A stretch of DNA of 38,080 nucleotides from Ornithinicoccus halotolerans. Its GTDB lineage: Bacteria > Actinomycetota > Actinomycetes > Actinomycetales > Dermatophilaceae. Within the stretch, counting starts at the first letter, position 1. The number at the start of each line of letters is the position of its first letter. The notes below the pieces were generated by a model. That model saw only the letters and a program-made list of their open reading frames with translations. It did no database searches and was not told where the DNA came from. Position numbers and translations under genes: made by a program. Where the stretch lies: the NCBI RefSeq assembly GCF_009602535.1, contig NZ_WIQI01000020.1:1-38080 (forward strand). The letters are read 5' to 3'. This document shows, piece after piece, positions 6,968 through 15,943 of this stretch.

Positions 6968-9082
6968 GTGATGACGAGGACCGGCTCGGTCGCCGGGCCG
7001 CCGCAGCCGGGGCGCCACCGCACCGGCCACGGCACCGGTCGGCGTCGCCGCGCGTGGGCCGTGACGCTGCTCGGCCTGCTGGTGGGGCTGGGGGTGCTGC
7101 TGGGCGTCGGCCCCGCCGAGCGCAGCCCTGCCACGACTGATGACCTGGCGGCGGGCTACGACAGCACCCGCGCCGAGGTGCTGCGGGAGCGGCTCCCGCA
7201 GGACGACGACGAGGCTCCCGCCGTCGTGCTGTTCACTGCTGACGGCGACATCCCGGAGCAGCTGCCGCAGCTCGAGCAGCTGCTCGGGCAGCTGCCGGCG
7301 GGGCAGCAGCTGGTCACTGGTGCCGGCCCGGCCCTCACCCCGGCCGAGGACGGAACTGCCGCCACCGCGGTCGTGCAGGTCCCCACCGAGACCGCCACCC
7401 AGGCGCAGGCCGAGGTTGCCGGGCTCCGGCAGGTGCTGCGGGAGGGCGCGCCGGACGGGGTGACGGCGCAGGTCACCGGTCCGGCGGCGATCGAGGCCGA
7501 CCTCGCGGCCGTGTTCGAGGGGGCCAACACCACGCTGCTCGCCGTCACGGCCGCGGTGGTCGCGGTGCTGCTGCTGGTGACCTACCGCAGCCCGGTGCTC
7601 TGGCTGCTCCCGCTGGCGGTGGTGGCGCTGGCGGACCGGGTGGCGGTCGTGCTGGCCACCCAGGTGCTCGCCCTGGCCGGCGTCCCGTGGGACGAGTCGA
7701 CCGAGGGCATCCTGTCGGTGCTGGTCTTCGGGGCCGGCACCAACTACGCGTTGCTGCTCGTCTCCCGGTACCGCGACGAGCTGCGGCTGCGCGACGACCG
7801 GCACGCCGCGGTGGCGGTGGCCCGTCGCCGGACGGCCGAGGCGGTCCTGGCCAGCGCGGCCACCGTCGTCATCGGCGTCCTGGTGCTGCTGTTCTCGGTC
7901 TTCCCCACCACGCGCGGGTTGGGGCTGGCGTGCGCCGTCGGCGTCACGGTCGCCGCGGCGGCGGTGCTGCTGGTGCTGCCCTCGGTGCTGGTGCTGCCGG
8001 GACGGTGGGTGTTCTGGCCGCGGGTGCCACGGGTCGGCCAGCAGGTGCTCAGCGAGGGCCGGACCGGCTGGCGGCGCGTCGGTGACCTGGTCGCGCGCCG
8101 GGCACCGGTCATGGTCGCGGTCACCGTCGCAGTGCTCCTGGCCGCGGGTGCGGGCAGCACCCAGGTCCGGCTCGGGCTCTCGCCGTCGGAGCAGTTCCTG
8201 CAGGAGCCGGAGGCGATCACCGCGGGGCAGCGGCTGGCCCAGTCCTTCCCCGCCGGCCTCGCCGACCCGGTGGTCGTGGTGAGCGAGACCGAGGACCCGA
8301 CGGCGGTCGCCGACCTCACCGAGCGGCTCGGCCAGGTGGCGGGGGTGGTCACCGTCAGCCCGGCCGGCCAGGGCGGTGGCGTCACCGAGCTGCGGTTGCT
8401 GCACGACGAGCCCGCCGGCACCGAGCAGGCCGCCCAGCTGGTGGCGCGGGTCCGGCAGGCACTGCAGGAGGCCCCCGACGGGGAGCGGACCGCGTGGCAC
8501 GTCACCGGCACCAGCGCCCAGGCCCTGGACTCGCGGGAGGGCGCCGAGCGGGACCGGTGGCTGCTGGTGCCGGCGATCCTGGTGCTGGTCCTGCTGGCGC
8601 TGGCCGGGATCCTGCGCTCGGTGCTGGCGCCGGCGCTGCTGGTGGCCTCGGTGGTGCTGTCCTACACCGCGGCGCTCGGTGTCTCGTGGTGGTTGTTCAC
8701 CGGCCCGCTGGGGTTCTCGGCGCTGGACGAGTCGGTGCCGCTGCTGTCCTTCCTGTTCCTGGTGGCGCTCGGTGTCGACTACAACATCTTCCTCATCACC
8801 CGGACCCTGGAGGAGGCGCCCGCGAGCGGTACTCGCGAGGGTGTGCTGCGGGCCCTCGCCGCGACCGGCGGGGTGATCACCAGCGCGGGGATCCTGCTGG
8901 CGGCGGTGTTCGCGGTGCTGGGCGTGCTGCCGCTGGTGGTGCTCGCCCAGATCGGCACGGTGATCTGCCTGGGGGTGCTGCTGGACACCCTCGTCGTGCG
9001 CACCGTGCTGGTGCCGGCGGTGGTGCACAGCCTGGGCGAGCCGTTCTGGTGGCCGCGCCGCGTCGCCCGCTCAGCCGGGTGA
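6968..9082 (+). CDS. MMPL/RND-family membrane transporter
   Basis: A 704-residue membrane transporter of the MMPL family. Members export lipids or hydrophobic compounds using the proton gradient. It has the two-fold layout: one N-terminal helix, an extracytoplasmic domain (about 40-170), a helix bundle, a second extracytoplasmic domain (about 395-530) and a second bundle. The central-helix motifs are GAGTNYALLLVSRYRDEL near 255 and LGVDYNIFLITRTLEE near 600. The second keeps the Asp-Tyr pair of the proton relay, while the first has Asn-Tyr instead of Asp-Tyr. The start is GTG 6968 or ATG 6971. It may be co-transcribed with the peptidase gene 25 bases downstream. The substrate is unknown. Confidence 0.88.
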   Translation: MMTRTGSVAGPPQPGRHRTGHGTGRRRRAWAVTLLGLLVGLGVLLGVGPAERSPATTDDLAAGYDSTRAEVLRERLPQDDDEAPAVVLFTADGDIPEQLPQLEQLLGQLPAGQQLVTGAGPALTPAEDGTAATAVVQVPTETATQAQAEVAGLRQVLREGAPDGVTAQVTGPAAIEADLAAVFEGANTTLLAVTAAVVAVLLLVTYRSPVLWLLPLAVVALADRVAVVLATQVLALAGVPWDESTEGILSVLVFGAGTNYALLLVSRYRDELRLRDDRHAAVAVARRRTAEAVLASAATVVIGVLVLLFSVFPTTRGLGLACAVGVTVAAAAVLLVLPSVLVLPGRWVFWPRVPRVGQQVLSEGRTGWRRVGDLVARRAPVMVAVTVAVLLAAGAGSTQVRLGLSPSEQFLQEPEAITAGQRLAQSFPAGLADPVVVVSETEDPTAVADLTERLGQVAGVVTVSPAGQGGGVTELRLLHDEPAGTEQAAQLVARVRQALQEAPDGERTAWHVTGTSAQALDSREGAERDRWLLVPAILVLVLLALAGILRSVLAPALLVASVVLSYTAALGVSWWLFTGPLGFSALDESVPLLSFLFLVALGVDYNIFLITRTLEEAPASGTREGVLRALAATGGVITSAGILLAAVFAVLGVLPLVVLAQIGTVICLGVLLDTLVVRTVLVPAVVHSLGEPFWWPRRVARSAG

Positions 9083-9107
9083 CAGCAGCGCCGGGCAGGA
9101 TGGCCCG

Positions 9108-9824
9108 GTGGAGTCGCTGGTGGAGGTGCTGACCGAGGTCTGGCGACGGGCGGTCACTCCGCAGTCGGTGCCCGAGCCGGCGACCGTGCTCGCGCTCGCC
9201 GGCGTCGCGGTGGTGCTGCTCGCGCTCCCGCCCGTGGCCCGGGCGGCTCGGCACGCGACCACGCTGGTGCACGAGGTGGGCCACGCCACGGTCGCGCTGC
9301 TGGCGGGGAGGCGGCTGAGCGGGATCCGGCTGCACACCGACGCCTCGGGGCTCACCTCCTCCAGCGGCCCCGCTCGCGGGCCGGGCATGGTGCTCACGCT
9401 GCTGGCCGGGTACCCCGCGCCGACGGTCACCGGGCTGGCGGGGGCCTGGCTGCTCGGGTACGGCTACGCCGCGGGCCTGCTGTGGGGGTTCGTCGCGCTC
9501 TGCGCCGTGCTGATGCTGGTGGTGCGCAACGTCACCGGCTGGCTGCTGGTGCTCGGCCTGGGCGGCGGCGTCGCGGTGGCGAGCTGGCTGCTGCCACCGG
9601 CGGCGCTGGTCGGCGCGGCCCACGTGCTGCTGTGGATGCTCCTGCTCACGGCGCCACGGGCGGTGCTGGACCTGGCTCGGGGCCGGCGGCGGCGCCGCGA
9701 CCGGTCCTCCGACGCCGCCCGGCTGGCCTCGCTGACCGGTGTCCCGGCGGGAGCCTGGGTGCTCCTGCTGCTGCTGCTCACCCTGGCCGGGCCCGCGCTG
9801 CTGGCCTGGCTGCTGCTCCGCTGA
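9108..9824 (+). CDS. M50-like membrane metallopeptidase
   Basis: Integral membrane protein of 238 residues with a zinc-peptidase HExxH motif, HEVGH, at residues 55-59 next to a hydrophobic helix (TTLVHEVGHATVALLAG). This matches the M50B-like family of actinobacterial membrane peptidases. At least five further hydrophobic segments follow. A distant third metal ligand cannot be assigned with confidence. The GTG start at 9108 is 25 bases after the MMPL stop. The substrate is unknown; family members may cleave membrane-bound regulators, but nothing nearby names one. Confidence 0.8.
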   Translation: MESLVEVLTEVWRRAVTPQSVPEPATVLALAGVAVVLLALPPVARAARHATTLVHEVGHATVALLAGRRLSGIRLHTDASGLTSSSGPARGPGMVLTLLAGYPAPTVTGLAGAWLLGYGYAAGLLWGFVALCAVLMLVVRNVTGWLLVLGLGGGVAVASWLLPPAALVGAAHVLLWMLLLTAPRAVLDLARGRRRRRDRSSDAARLASLTGVPAGAWVLLLLLLTLAGPALLAWLLLR

Positions 9825-9951
9825 CCGGTCCGGGCCCGGGGGGTGACCCACCGCAGCGGGTGGCTCGGGCGGGGGCCGACTCGGTGGCGGGCCGCCAGTG
9901 GACGCCGCCGACGGGGTAGTGCCAGGGTGAGGTCACCTGTGGAGGTGTCCC

Positions 9952-10191
9952 GTGATCCCGACGATGGTCCTGGTCGGCCTGCTGCTCGGCCGGTGGTGGT
10001 GGCAGGCCGTGATCGGCGGCGCGCTCGCCTGGCCCACCCTCCTGCTGATCGAGGGCGTCATAGCCGAGGGCGAGGTACTCACCGCCGCGGGCCTGGGCGC
10101 GCTCAACACCGCCGGTGGCGTGCTGGTCCACCAGCTGCTGCTACGCGGGCTGCGGGCGCTGTGGTCCCGCCGCCGCCCGGCCGCTCCGTGA
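9952..10191 (+). CDS. Small two-helix membrane protein, unknown function
   Basis: A 79-residue hypothetical protein not recognised as any named family. It has a hydrophobic N-terminal segment with three consecutive Trp (GRWWWQAV), a second hydrophobic stretch around residues 40-65, and a basic C-terminus (RGLRALWSRRRP), as in small membrane proteins with a cytoplasmic tail. GGAGG lies about eight bases before the GTG start, and third positions are nearly all G/C, which supports real coding. It is separated from the peptidase gene by 127 bases and converges on ilvA. Confidence 0.6.
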   Translation: MIPTMVLVGLLLGRWWWQAVIGGALAWPTLLLIEGVIAEGEVLTAAGLGALNTAGGVLVHQLLLRGLRALWSRRRPAAP

Positions 10192-10216
10192 GCGCCGGAG
10201 ACGTCGGAGGCGGCCG
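10178..10216. terminator. Possible bidirectional terminator between convergent genes
   Basis: CGGCCGCTCCG (10178-10188) can pair with CGGAGGCGGCCG (10205-10216) with one bulged G. The structure spans the end of the small membrane protein gene and reaches the base before the ilvA stop. There is no T-run on either side, so termination is inferred only from the hairpin and the convergent arrangement. Confidence 0.4.
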
Positions 10217-11488
10217 CTACAGGATGAAGCGGAACAGCGGGCTGTCCGGGGGGATCTGCTCCACCTGGATGGATGAGGTCGCCATCCGCTGCAGCAGCGG
10301 CGGCAGGTCCTCCGGCTGGCCCAGCTCGATCCCCACCAGGGCCGGGCCGGTCTCGCGGTTGCTGCGCTTGACGTACTCGAACAGCGCGATGTCGTCCTCG
10401 GGCCCGAGCACCTCGTCGAGGAAGCGGCGCAGCGCTCCCGGCTCCTGCGGGAAGTCCACCAGGAAGTAGTGCTTGCGTCCCTCGTAGACCAGGGCCCGCT
10501 CCACGATCTCGGGGTAGCGCAGCACGTCGTTGTTGCCGCCGGAGAGCACCACCAGGACGGTCTGCTCCCGTGCCGGGAGCAGATCCGCGACGGCCGCCGG
10601 TGCCAACGCTCCCGCCGGCTCGGCGACGATCCCGTCGGCCTGGTAGAGGGCCAGCATCTCCTGGCACACCCGGCCCTCGGGGATGACCGTCATCCGCACA
10701 CCGGCCTCGTGCACGACCTGGTAGGGCAGCTCGCCCACCCGGCGCACCGCGGCCCCGTCGACGAACGGGTCGATGTGGGGCAGCGTCACCGGCCCGCCGG
10801 AGGACAGCGCCGCCGACATGCTGGCCGCGCCGGCCGGCTCCACCCCGATGAGCTCGGTCCCCGGGCTGTGCTCGCGCAGCCAGGCGACCGTCCCGGCCAG
10901 CAACCCGCCGCCGCCGACCGGCACCACGACGACGTCGGGCACCTGCCCGAGCTGTTCGACCGCCTCCCGGACGACGGTGCCCTGCCCGGCCACCGTGCGG
11001 GCGTCGTCGAACGCCGGTACCACCACCGCCCCGCTCTGCTGGGCGTACCGGTCGGCTGCCGCCGACGCCTCGTCGTAGCCGGCGCCCTCGACGACCACGT
11101 CGACCGACTCGCCCCCGATGCGTGCCACCCGGTCCCGCTTCTGCCGCGGGGTGGTGCGGGGCAGGAAGATCCGGGCCCGGACACCGAGCCGGTTACACGC
11201 GAAGGCCACGCCCTGAGCGTGGTTGCCGGCGCTGGCGCAGGTCACCCCGCGGGCCCGCTCGTCCTCGTCCAGCTGCGCGATCAGGTTGGTCGCGCCGCGG
11301 ACCTTGTAGGAGCGGACCGACTGCAGATCCTCCCGCTTCAGCACCACGCGGGCACCGGCGAGGGCGCTGAGCCGACGCTGCTCGGTCAGCGGGGTGCGGG
11401 TCACGATCCCGTCGAGACGGTGCGCGGCCGCGTCGATGTCGGCGGCGGTCACCGGGCGCTCGGTGGAGGGCATGCTCCAGCGTGCCAC
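10217..11488 (-). CDS. ilvA: Threonine ammonia-lyase (biosynthetic, IlvA)
   Basis: PLP enzyme that deaminates threonine to 2-oxobutanoate, the first committed step to isoleucine. With the start chosen here it has 423 residues. The PLP lysine is in SVRSYKVRGA (K62), and the glycine-rich phosphate loop is PVGGGGLLAG in the middle of the catalytic domain. The C-terminus carries one ACT-like regulatory domain (YFLVDFPQEPGALRRFLDEVL), implying allosteric control. The GTG at 11488 is chosen because GGGAGG lies five bases upstream; alternatives are ATG 11473, whose upstream GGAG is too close, and GTG 11518, with no visible ribosome binding site. Confidence 0.92.
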   Translation of the reverse strand: MARWSMPSTERPVTAADIDAAAHRLDGIVTRTPLTEQRRLSALAGARVVLKREDLQSVRSYKVRGATNLIAQLDEDERARGVTCASAGNHAQGVAFACNRLGVRARIFLPRTTPRQKRDRVARIGGESVDVVVEGAGYDEASAAADRYAQQSGAVVVPAFDDARTVAGQGTVVREAVEQLGQVPDVVVVPVGGGGLLAGTVAWLREHSPGTELIGVEPAGAASMSAALSSGGPVTLPHIDPFVDGAAVRRVGELPYQVVHEAGVRMTVIPEGRVCQEMLALYQADGIVAEPAGALAPAAVADLLPAREQTVLVVLSGGNNDVLRYPEIVERALVYEGRKHYFLVDFPQEPGALRRFLDEVLGPEDDIALFEYVKRSNRETGPALVGIELGQPEDLPPLLQRMATSSIQVEQIPPDSPLFRFIL

Positions 11489-11546
11489 GACCGCCTCCCG
11501 CGGCTGCGTGCGGGGCACCCCGGCGAGTCAGGGTGGCCGGCGCCGT

Positions 11547-12566
11547 TCAGCCCTGGTCGAAGGCGGCGTCGAAGCTGGCGGTGGCAGGCGGGAAGTCCAG
11601 CCCGCGCAGGTACTCCAGCGCCTCCTTGGCGCCATGGAGCCGGTCCATCCCGGCGTCCTCCCACTCCACCGAGATCGGCCCCTCGTACCCGGCGGTGGCC
11701 AGCGCCCGGAAGCAGTCCTCCCACGGCACGTCGCCCCGACCCGTCGAGACGAAGTCCCAGGCCCGGTGCGGGTGGCCCCACGGCAGGTGCGAGGACAGCC
11801 GGCCGTTGCGCCCCCCGCCGGTCCGCATCCGGGTGTCCTTGCAGTCCACGTGGTAGATGCGGTCGGCGAAGTCGGTGATGAAGGCGACCGGGTCGATGTC
11901 CTGCCACAGCATGTGGCTGGGGTCCCAGTTGAGACCGAACGCCTCCCGGTGCCCGATCGCCTCCAGCGTCCGCACCGTCGTCCAGTAGTCGTAGGCGATC
12001 TCGGACGGGTGCACCTCGTGGGCGAACCGGACCCCGCACTCGTCGAAGACGTCCAGGATCGGGTTCCAGCGGTCGGCGAAGTCTTGGTACCCGGCCTCGA
12101 TGGTGCTGGGTGGCACCGGCGGGAACATCGCGACGTACTTCCAGATCGAGGAGCCGGTGAACCCCACGACGGTGTCGACGCCGAGCCGCTGGGCCAGCCG
12201 GGCGGTGTGCTGCAGCTCCTCAGCGGCGCGCTGCCGCACCCCCTCGGGGTCCCCGTCGCCCCACACCCGGTCGCCGACGATCGCCCGGTGGCGCTCGTCG
12301 ATAGGGTCGTCACAGACCGCCTGGCCCTTCAGGTGGTTGGAGATCGCCCACACCTGCAGCCCGTGGCGGCGCAGCACGTCCAGCCGGTCCTCGATGTAGG
12401 CGTCGTCGTCCCAGCGCCAGGCGTCCAGGTGCTCCCCGGACACCGCGATCTCGAGCCCGTCGTACCCCCATCCGGCGGCCAGGGAGGCGACCTCCTCCAG
12501 CGTCAGGTCGGCCCACTGGCCGGTGAAGAGGGTGAAGCGGCGGCGCGGCGTGCTGGTCTCGGTCAC
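11547..12566 (-). CDS. Sugar isomerase/epimerase-like TIM-barrel enzyme (second of the cluster)
   Basis: A 339-residue protein of the xylose-isomerase-like TIM-barrel (AP endonuclease 2) family. Candidate metal ligands fall on successive strands: E184 (FAHEVHP), D215 and H218 ([11 protein letters not shown]), H239 and D241 (YHVDCKD) and E301 (ISVEWED). An extra loop [22 protein letters not shown] near 258-279 is seen in the longer members that accompany Gfo/Idh dehydrogenases. It is not a phosphosugar enzyme by any visible feature; epimerisation, elimination or hydration of a keto-sugar are all possible. AAGGAG precedes the GTG start, and the oxidoreductase stop lies only six bases upstream. 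It is the last gene of the sugar module. Confidence 0.82.
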   Translation of the reverse strand: MTETSTPRRRFTLFTGQWADLTLEEVASLAAGWGYDGLEIAVSGEHLDAWRWDDDAYIEDRLDVLRRHGLQVWAISNHLKGQAVCDDPIDERHRAIVGDRVWGDGDPEGVRQRAAEELQHTARLAQRLGVDTVVGFTGSSIWKYVAMFPPVPPSTIEAGYQDFADRWNPILDVFDECGVRFAHEVHPSEIAYDYWTTVRTLEAIGHREAFGLNWDPSHMLWQDIDPVAFITDFADRIYHVDCKDTRMRTGGGRNGRLSSHLPWGHPHRAWDFVSTGRGDVPWEDCFRALATAGYEGPISVEWEDAGMDRLHGAKEALEYLRGLDFPPATASFDAAFDQG

Positions 12567-12572
12567 GGTCGG

Positions 12573-13745
12573 TCACTCCTTCGTCGGTGCGGTGGTGGTC
12601 ACGGAGACGGCGGCGCCCCCGGCGTCCGCGCTGCGAGCGATACCGTCCAGTACCTGCTGGACGGCGTAACCCTCCTCGAAGCCGGGCGCCGGGTCCTGCC
12701 CGCGGGCGATGGCGCGCAGGAAGTCGGCAGCCTGGGAGGTGAACGTGTGGTCCCAGCCGAGGATGTGGCCGGGTGGCCACCACGCGTCCAGGTACGGGTG
12801 GTCGGCCTCGGTGACCAGGACCCGACGCGGACCCTGGAGCCGCTGCTCCCCCTCCGCGGTCAGCAGCCGGAGCTCGTTGAGGGACTCCAGGTCGAACCCG
12901 AGCGACCCCGCGGAGCCGTACACCTCGACCTGCAGCGCGTTCTTGCGGCCGGTCGCCATGCGGGAGACTTCCAGGCTGACCACGGTGCCGGACCGGGTCC
13001 GTAGCGTCGCCCACGCGGCGTCGTCCACGGTGACCGGCTCCGGTCCGGACTCGCCGTCGCGCTCGGTGACGAACGTCTGCAGCCGCCCCTGCGCCTCGAT
13101 GACCGGCTCGCCCAGCAGGGCGTGCACCTGGTCGACGGCGTGCGAGCCGAGGTCGCCCAGCGCCCCGGAGCCGGCCCGTTCCCGGCGCAGCCGCCACGTC
13201 ATCGGCGCCCCCGGGTCGACCAGCCAGTCCTGCAGGTAGCTCACGCGGACCTGCCGCACCGTCCCCAGCCGGCCCTCCCGCACCAGCTCCCGCGCCAGGG
13301 CGAGGGCCGGCACGCGTCGGTAGTTGAAGCCGACCATCGCGCGCACCCCGTCGGTCCGGGCTCGCCGGGCGGCGGCGAGCATCCGCTCCGCCTCCGCCAC
13401 GGTGTTGGCCAGCGGCTTCTCGACGATCACGTGCTTACCGGCCTCGAGGGCCGCGACGGCGACCTCGGCGTGGAGGTGGCCAGGGGTGCAGACGTCCACG
13501 ACGTCCACGTCGCGGCGGTCCAGCACGGCGCGCCAGTCGGTCGCGGCCTCCTCCCAGCCCAGCTGCGCGGCGCTGTCGGCCACCCTGGCCGCGTCCCGGC
13601 CGACCAGCACCCGCCGGCGAACCGCCGGGGCGTCGGGGTAGAAGGCGGCGACGTTGCGCCAGGCGTTGGAGTGGGCCCGGCCCATGAACGAGTGGCCGAC
13701 GACGGCGACACCGAGCGGGGCGTCCTGGCGATGGTCGGGCGTCAT
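12573..13745 (-). CDS. Gfo/Idh/MocA-family NAD(P)-dependent sugar oxidoreductase
   Basis: A 390-residue oxidoreductase. The N-terminal Rossmann fold has VGHSFMGRAH near residues 16-25, the catalytic-lysine motif EKP is at K110, and the C-terminal domain carries GDLGSH with D198 and H202. The stretches FNYRRVPA and YLQDW...P-x-TWR...SGALGD resemble what I recall of levoglucosan dehydrogenase and related sugar 3-dehydrogenases, so oxidation of a ring hydroxyl of a sugar or glycoside is the best guess; inositol is also possible. The start is ATG 13745, overlapping the stop of the preceding epimerase gene (13742-13745). The open frame extends 85 codons further upstream, inside that gene. Confidence 0.87.
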   Translation of the reverse strand: MTPDHRQDAPLGVAVVGHSFMGRAHSNAWRNVAAFYPDAPAVRRRVLVGRDAARVADSAAQLGWEEAATDWRAVLDRRDVDVVDVCTPGHLHAEVAVAALEAGKHVIVEKPLANTVAEAERMLAAARRARTDGVRAMVGFNYRRVPALALARELVREGRLGTVRQVRVSYLQDWLVDPGAPMTWRLRRERAGSGALGDLGSHAVDQVHALLGEPVIEAQGRLQTFVTERDGESGPEPVTVDDAAWATLRTRSGTVVSLEVSRMATGRKNALQVEVYGSAGSLGFDLESLNELRLLTAEGEQRLQGPRRVLVTEADHPYLDAWWPPGHILGWDHTFTSQAADFLRAIARGQDPAPGFEEGYAVQQVLDGIARSADAGGAAVSVTTTAPTKE

Positions 13746-14629
13746 GGCTTCCTCGTCTCGGTCGGGGGGAGGTCGTGGTCGGTGGCGAGCGAGCGCAGGA
13801 AGGCCAGGCCGTCCCGCGCCAGCTGGTCCGGGCTCGCCGCCAGCGGCCGCCAGATGGAGGCCGCCCGGGCGATGGCGGCGTTGTCGGGGGTGAAGCTCTC
13901 GATGACCAGGGGCCCCTGGTAGCCCACGTCGTCCAGGGCCGCTACCAGCGCCGGCCAGTCGGTCTGGTCGCCCCCGGGCGCCCCCCGGTCGTTGCCGCAC
14001 ACCTGCAGGTGGACCAGGTGCTCGCCGGCCGTGCGGACCGCTCCGGCCGTGGAGCGCTCCTCGATCCCCAGGTGGTAGCTGTCCAGCGCGAGCCCGAGGG
14101 CGGGCCCGAGCAGGCCCTCGAGCGCCGTGAGCGCCTGCTCGACGGTGTTGACCAGCGACGTCTCGTAGCGGTTCAGCGGCTCGAACCCGAGGGCAAGGCC
14201 GCGGTCACCGGCCTCCTCGACCAGCGGCGCCAGCGCGCTGCGCCACTGCCGCTCCGCCGCCCGGCGCTCCTCACCGGACATCCGCCAGACCCGGCCGGTG
14301 GCGCTGGAGACCGGCCCGCACACGGCGGGCGCCCCGATCGCCCCGGCCAGGTCCAGGCAGCCCCGGAGGTAGTCCTGGGTGTGCCGCACCGTCTCCGGGT
14401 CCGCTGCCAGCAGGTCCCGGCCGGGGGCCATGGCGGCCACGACGTGCGGGGACAGCCCGGTCTCCTCCAGCAGCGGGCCGAGCACGTCCGGTGACAGGTC
14501 ACCGGGCTGCTCCAGCGGCAGCTCGACGGCGTCGAAGCCGAGCTCGGCGACGTGCCGCAGCAGCGGGCCGCTGGAGTCATCGGTCAGGGGCGAGGTCCAC
14601 ACCCAGGTGTTGATCCCGATCGGGCGCAC
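13742..14629 (-). CDS. Ketose 3-epimerase-like TIM-barrel enzyme
   Basis: A 295-residue protein of the D-tagatose/D-psicose 3-epimerase family. The metal site is complete and close to family numbering: E150, D183 (LALDSYH), H207 (HLQVCGND) and E244 (LVIESF), with the second glutamate E156 in EPLNRYE. Length and motif spacing both fit an active epimerase or isomerase acting on an unphosphorylated keto-sugar. GGAGG lies eight bases before the GTG start. It sits between the transporter lipoprotein gene and the oxidoreductase, so its substrate is probably the imported sugar or its oxidised form. Confidence 0.85.
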   Translation of the reverse strand: MRPIGINTWVWTSPLTDDSSGPLLRHVAELGFDAVELPLEQPGDLSPDVLGPLLEETGLSPHVVAAMAPGRDLLAADPETVRHTQDYLRGCLDLAGAIGAPAVCGPVSSATGRVWRMSGEERRAAERQWRSALAPLVEEAGDRGLALGFEPLNRYETSLVNTVEQALTALEGLLGPALGLALDSYHLGIEERSTAGAVRTAGEHLVHLQVCGNDRGAPGGDQTDWPALVAALDDVGYQGPLVIESFTPDNAAIARAASIWRPLAASPDQLARDGLAFLRSLATDHDLPPTETRKP

Positions 14630-14680
14630 GCGGACACCTCCGTCAGAGCGGTAGCGGCGGGGCAGGACGGACCGGGCCGG

Positions 14681-15943
14681 TCACGGGATGATGCGCTCCT
14701 GCCAGACCTCGGGGTAGCCGGGCAGGTCCTCGCCGCCGAACTTGGCGTAGTGGCCGTCGGGCATGCCCTCGTTCGCGGCCAGGAAGTCGGCCCGCTCGTC
14801 CTCGCTGATCGGCTCCTGCGGCAGCACCCACTCCCGGGGCACCTCCTCGCCGGCGAAGATCTTCTCCACCGCCAGCAGCGGGGTCCGCCACTGGAAGTTG
14901 GAGTAGACCGGCGCCAGCCCGGTCAGCCCGGTGTCCTCCCACTTGCGCAGGAAGCTCATCTCGTCCTCGCCGGTCATCACCGGGTAGTCCCGTCCGGCGT
15001 CCTCGAACGCCTCGATCGCGGCGACGGCTCCGTCACCGGCGTCCATCCAGACGCCCTGCACCTCGCCGGTGGTCAGCTCATCGGAGATGATCGACTTGAT
15101 CTCCGTGGGGTCGGCGCCGGTGAAGTAGTCCACCGCCTCGATCCCGGCGTCCTCGAAGATCCGCTGCGCGGCGGCCCACCGGTGCTCGAGCACGTCGACC
15201 CCGGGCAGGATCCGCAGCGCGATGACCTTGTCGCCCTCCTCGAGGTGCTCGAGCAGGAACTCGGCGGTGTCGATGCCCCACGCGTAGCCACCGATGGGGT
15301 GGATGAAAGTGGTGGCGCAGTCGGTCTCCACCCCGCGGTCGAAGACGACGACCGGCTTGCCGGTGTCGCAGGCCCGCTCGACCGCCGGGGTCAGCGCCGC
15401 CGTGGAGTTCGGCGAGATGACGAAGGCGTCACAGTTGCCCTCGGCGATGAAGTAGTCGATGTCGGCGATCTGGGCGTTGTCGTCGGCCTGGGCGTCCCGG
15501 GTCTCCATCTGGCTGATGACGCCCTCGTCCTGCAGCACCTGCAGCTGCTGGTTCATGGTGATCCAGCCGGTCTGCCGCCAGGGGTTGTCGATGGAGGCGT
15601 TGGAGAAGCAGACCTTCTGCGGGCCGTCGGCGGTGTACTCGGAGGTGTCGGCCATCTCGCCGTCGATGTACTGCAGCCACGGCTGGTCCTCCGGTCCCTC
15701 GAAGGTGGCGCTGCGCTGCTGGTCCTGCTCCTCGTAGACGGCCTGGTCGAACCACTCGTCGGAGCCGCCGCCGGCCTGGTCCTCAGCCGTGTCCTCGGCG
15801 GTGTCCCCGGCGGTGTCCTCGGCCGCGGCCGGGTCCTCCTCCGCGGGCGGGTTGTCGAGGGACTGGTCGGTCGAGCAGCCGGCGACGAGCGCCAGCGACG
15901 CCAGGGCTGCCAGGCCCCCGCGCGCGATCGTGGTACGCATCAT
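14681..15943 (-). CDS. Sugar ABC transporter substrate-binding lipoprotein
   Basis: A 420-residue periplasmic-binding protein of the RbsB type (Peripla_BP_4). The signal peptide ends with lipobox V-A-G-C (Cys23). A very acidic linker follows, with an imperfect TAGDTAEDTAED repeat (about residues 40-55), before the binding domain. The binding domain shows DNPWRQTGW, VISPNSTAALTPAVE and VVVFDRGVETD, typical of ribose/xylose/inositol-type binding proteins. It is encoded after the two permeases, with its ATG overlapping the permease stop. The ligand is unknown. Confidence 0.88.
   Translation of the reverse strand: MMRTTIARGGLAALASLALVAGCSTDQSLDNPPAEEDPAAAEDTAGDTAEDTAEDQAGGGSDEWFDQAVYEEQDQQRSATFEGPEDQPWLQYIDGEMADTSEYTADGPQKVCFSNASIDNPWRQTGWITMNQQLQVLQDEGVISQMETRDAQADDNAQIADIDYFIAEGNCDAFVISPNSTAALTPAVERACDTGKPVVVFDRGVETDCATTFIHPIGGYAWGIDTAEFLLEHLEEGDKVIALRILPGVDVLEHRWAAAQRIFEDAGIEAVDYFTGADPTEIKSIISDELTTGEVQGVWMDAGDGAVAAIEAFEDAGRDYPVMTGEDEMSFLRKWEDTGLTGLAPVYSNFQWRTPLLAVEKIFAGEEVPREWVLPQEPISEDERADFLAANEGMPDGHYAKFGGEDLPGYPEVWQERIIP

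Noticed and set aside
6869-9028. 719-residue open frame on the minus strand antisense to the MMPL gene
   Set aside because: Low-complexity Arg/Gln/Gly/His composition typical of GC-rich shadow frames; the plus-strand frame has clear MMPL motifs.
13746-14000. 85-codon N-terminal extension of the Gfo/Idh oxidoreductase frame
   Set aside because: It lies inside the preceding epimerase gene; the ATG at 13745 gives a normal Rossmann start and a 4-nt overlap.
14670-14682. GACCGG-G-CCGGTC palindrome after the binding-protein gene
   Set aside because: A one-base centre cannot form a good hairpin and such CCGG-rich palindromes are common by chance at this GC content.
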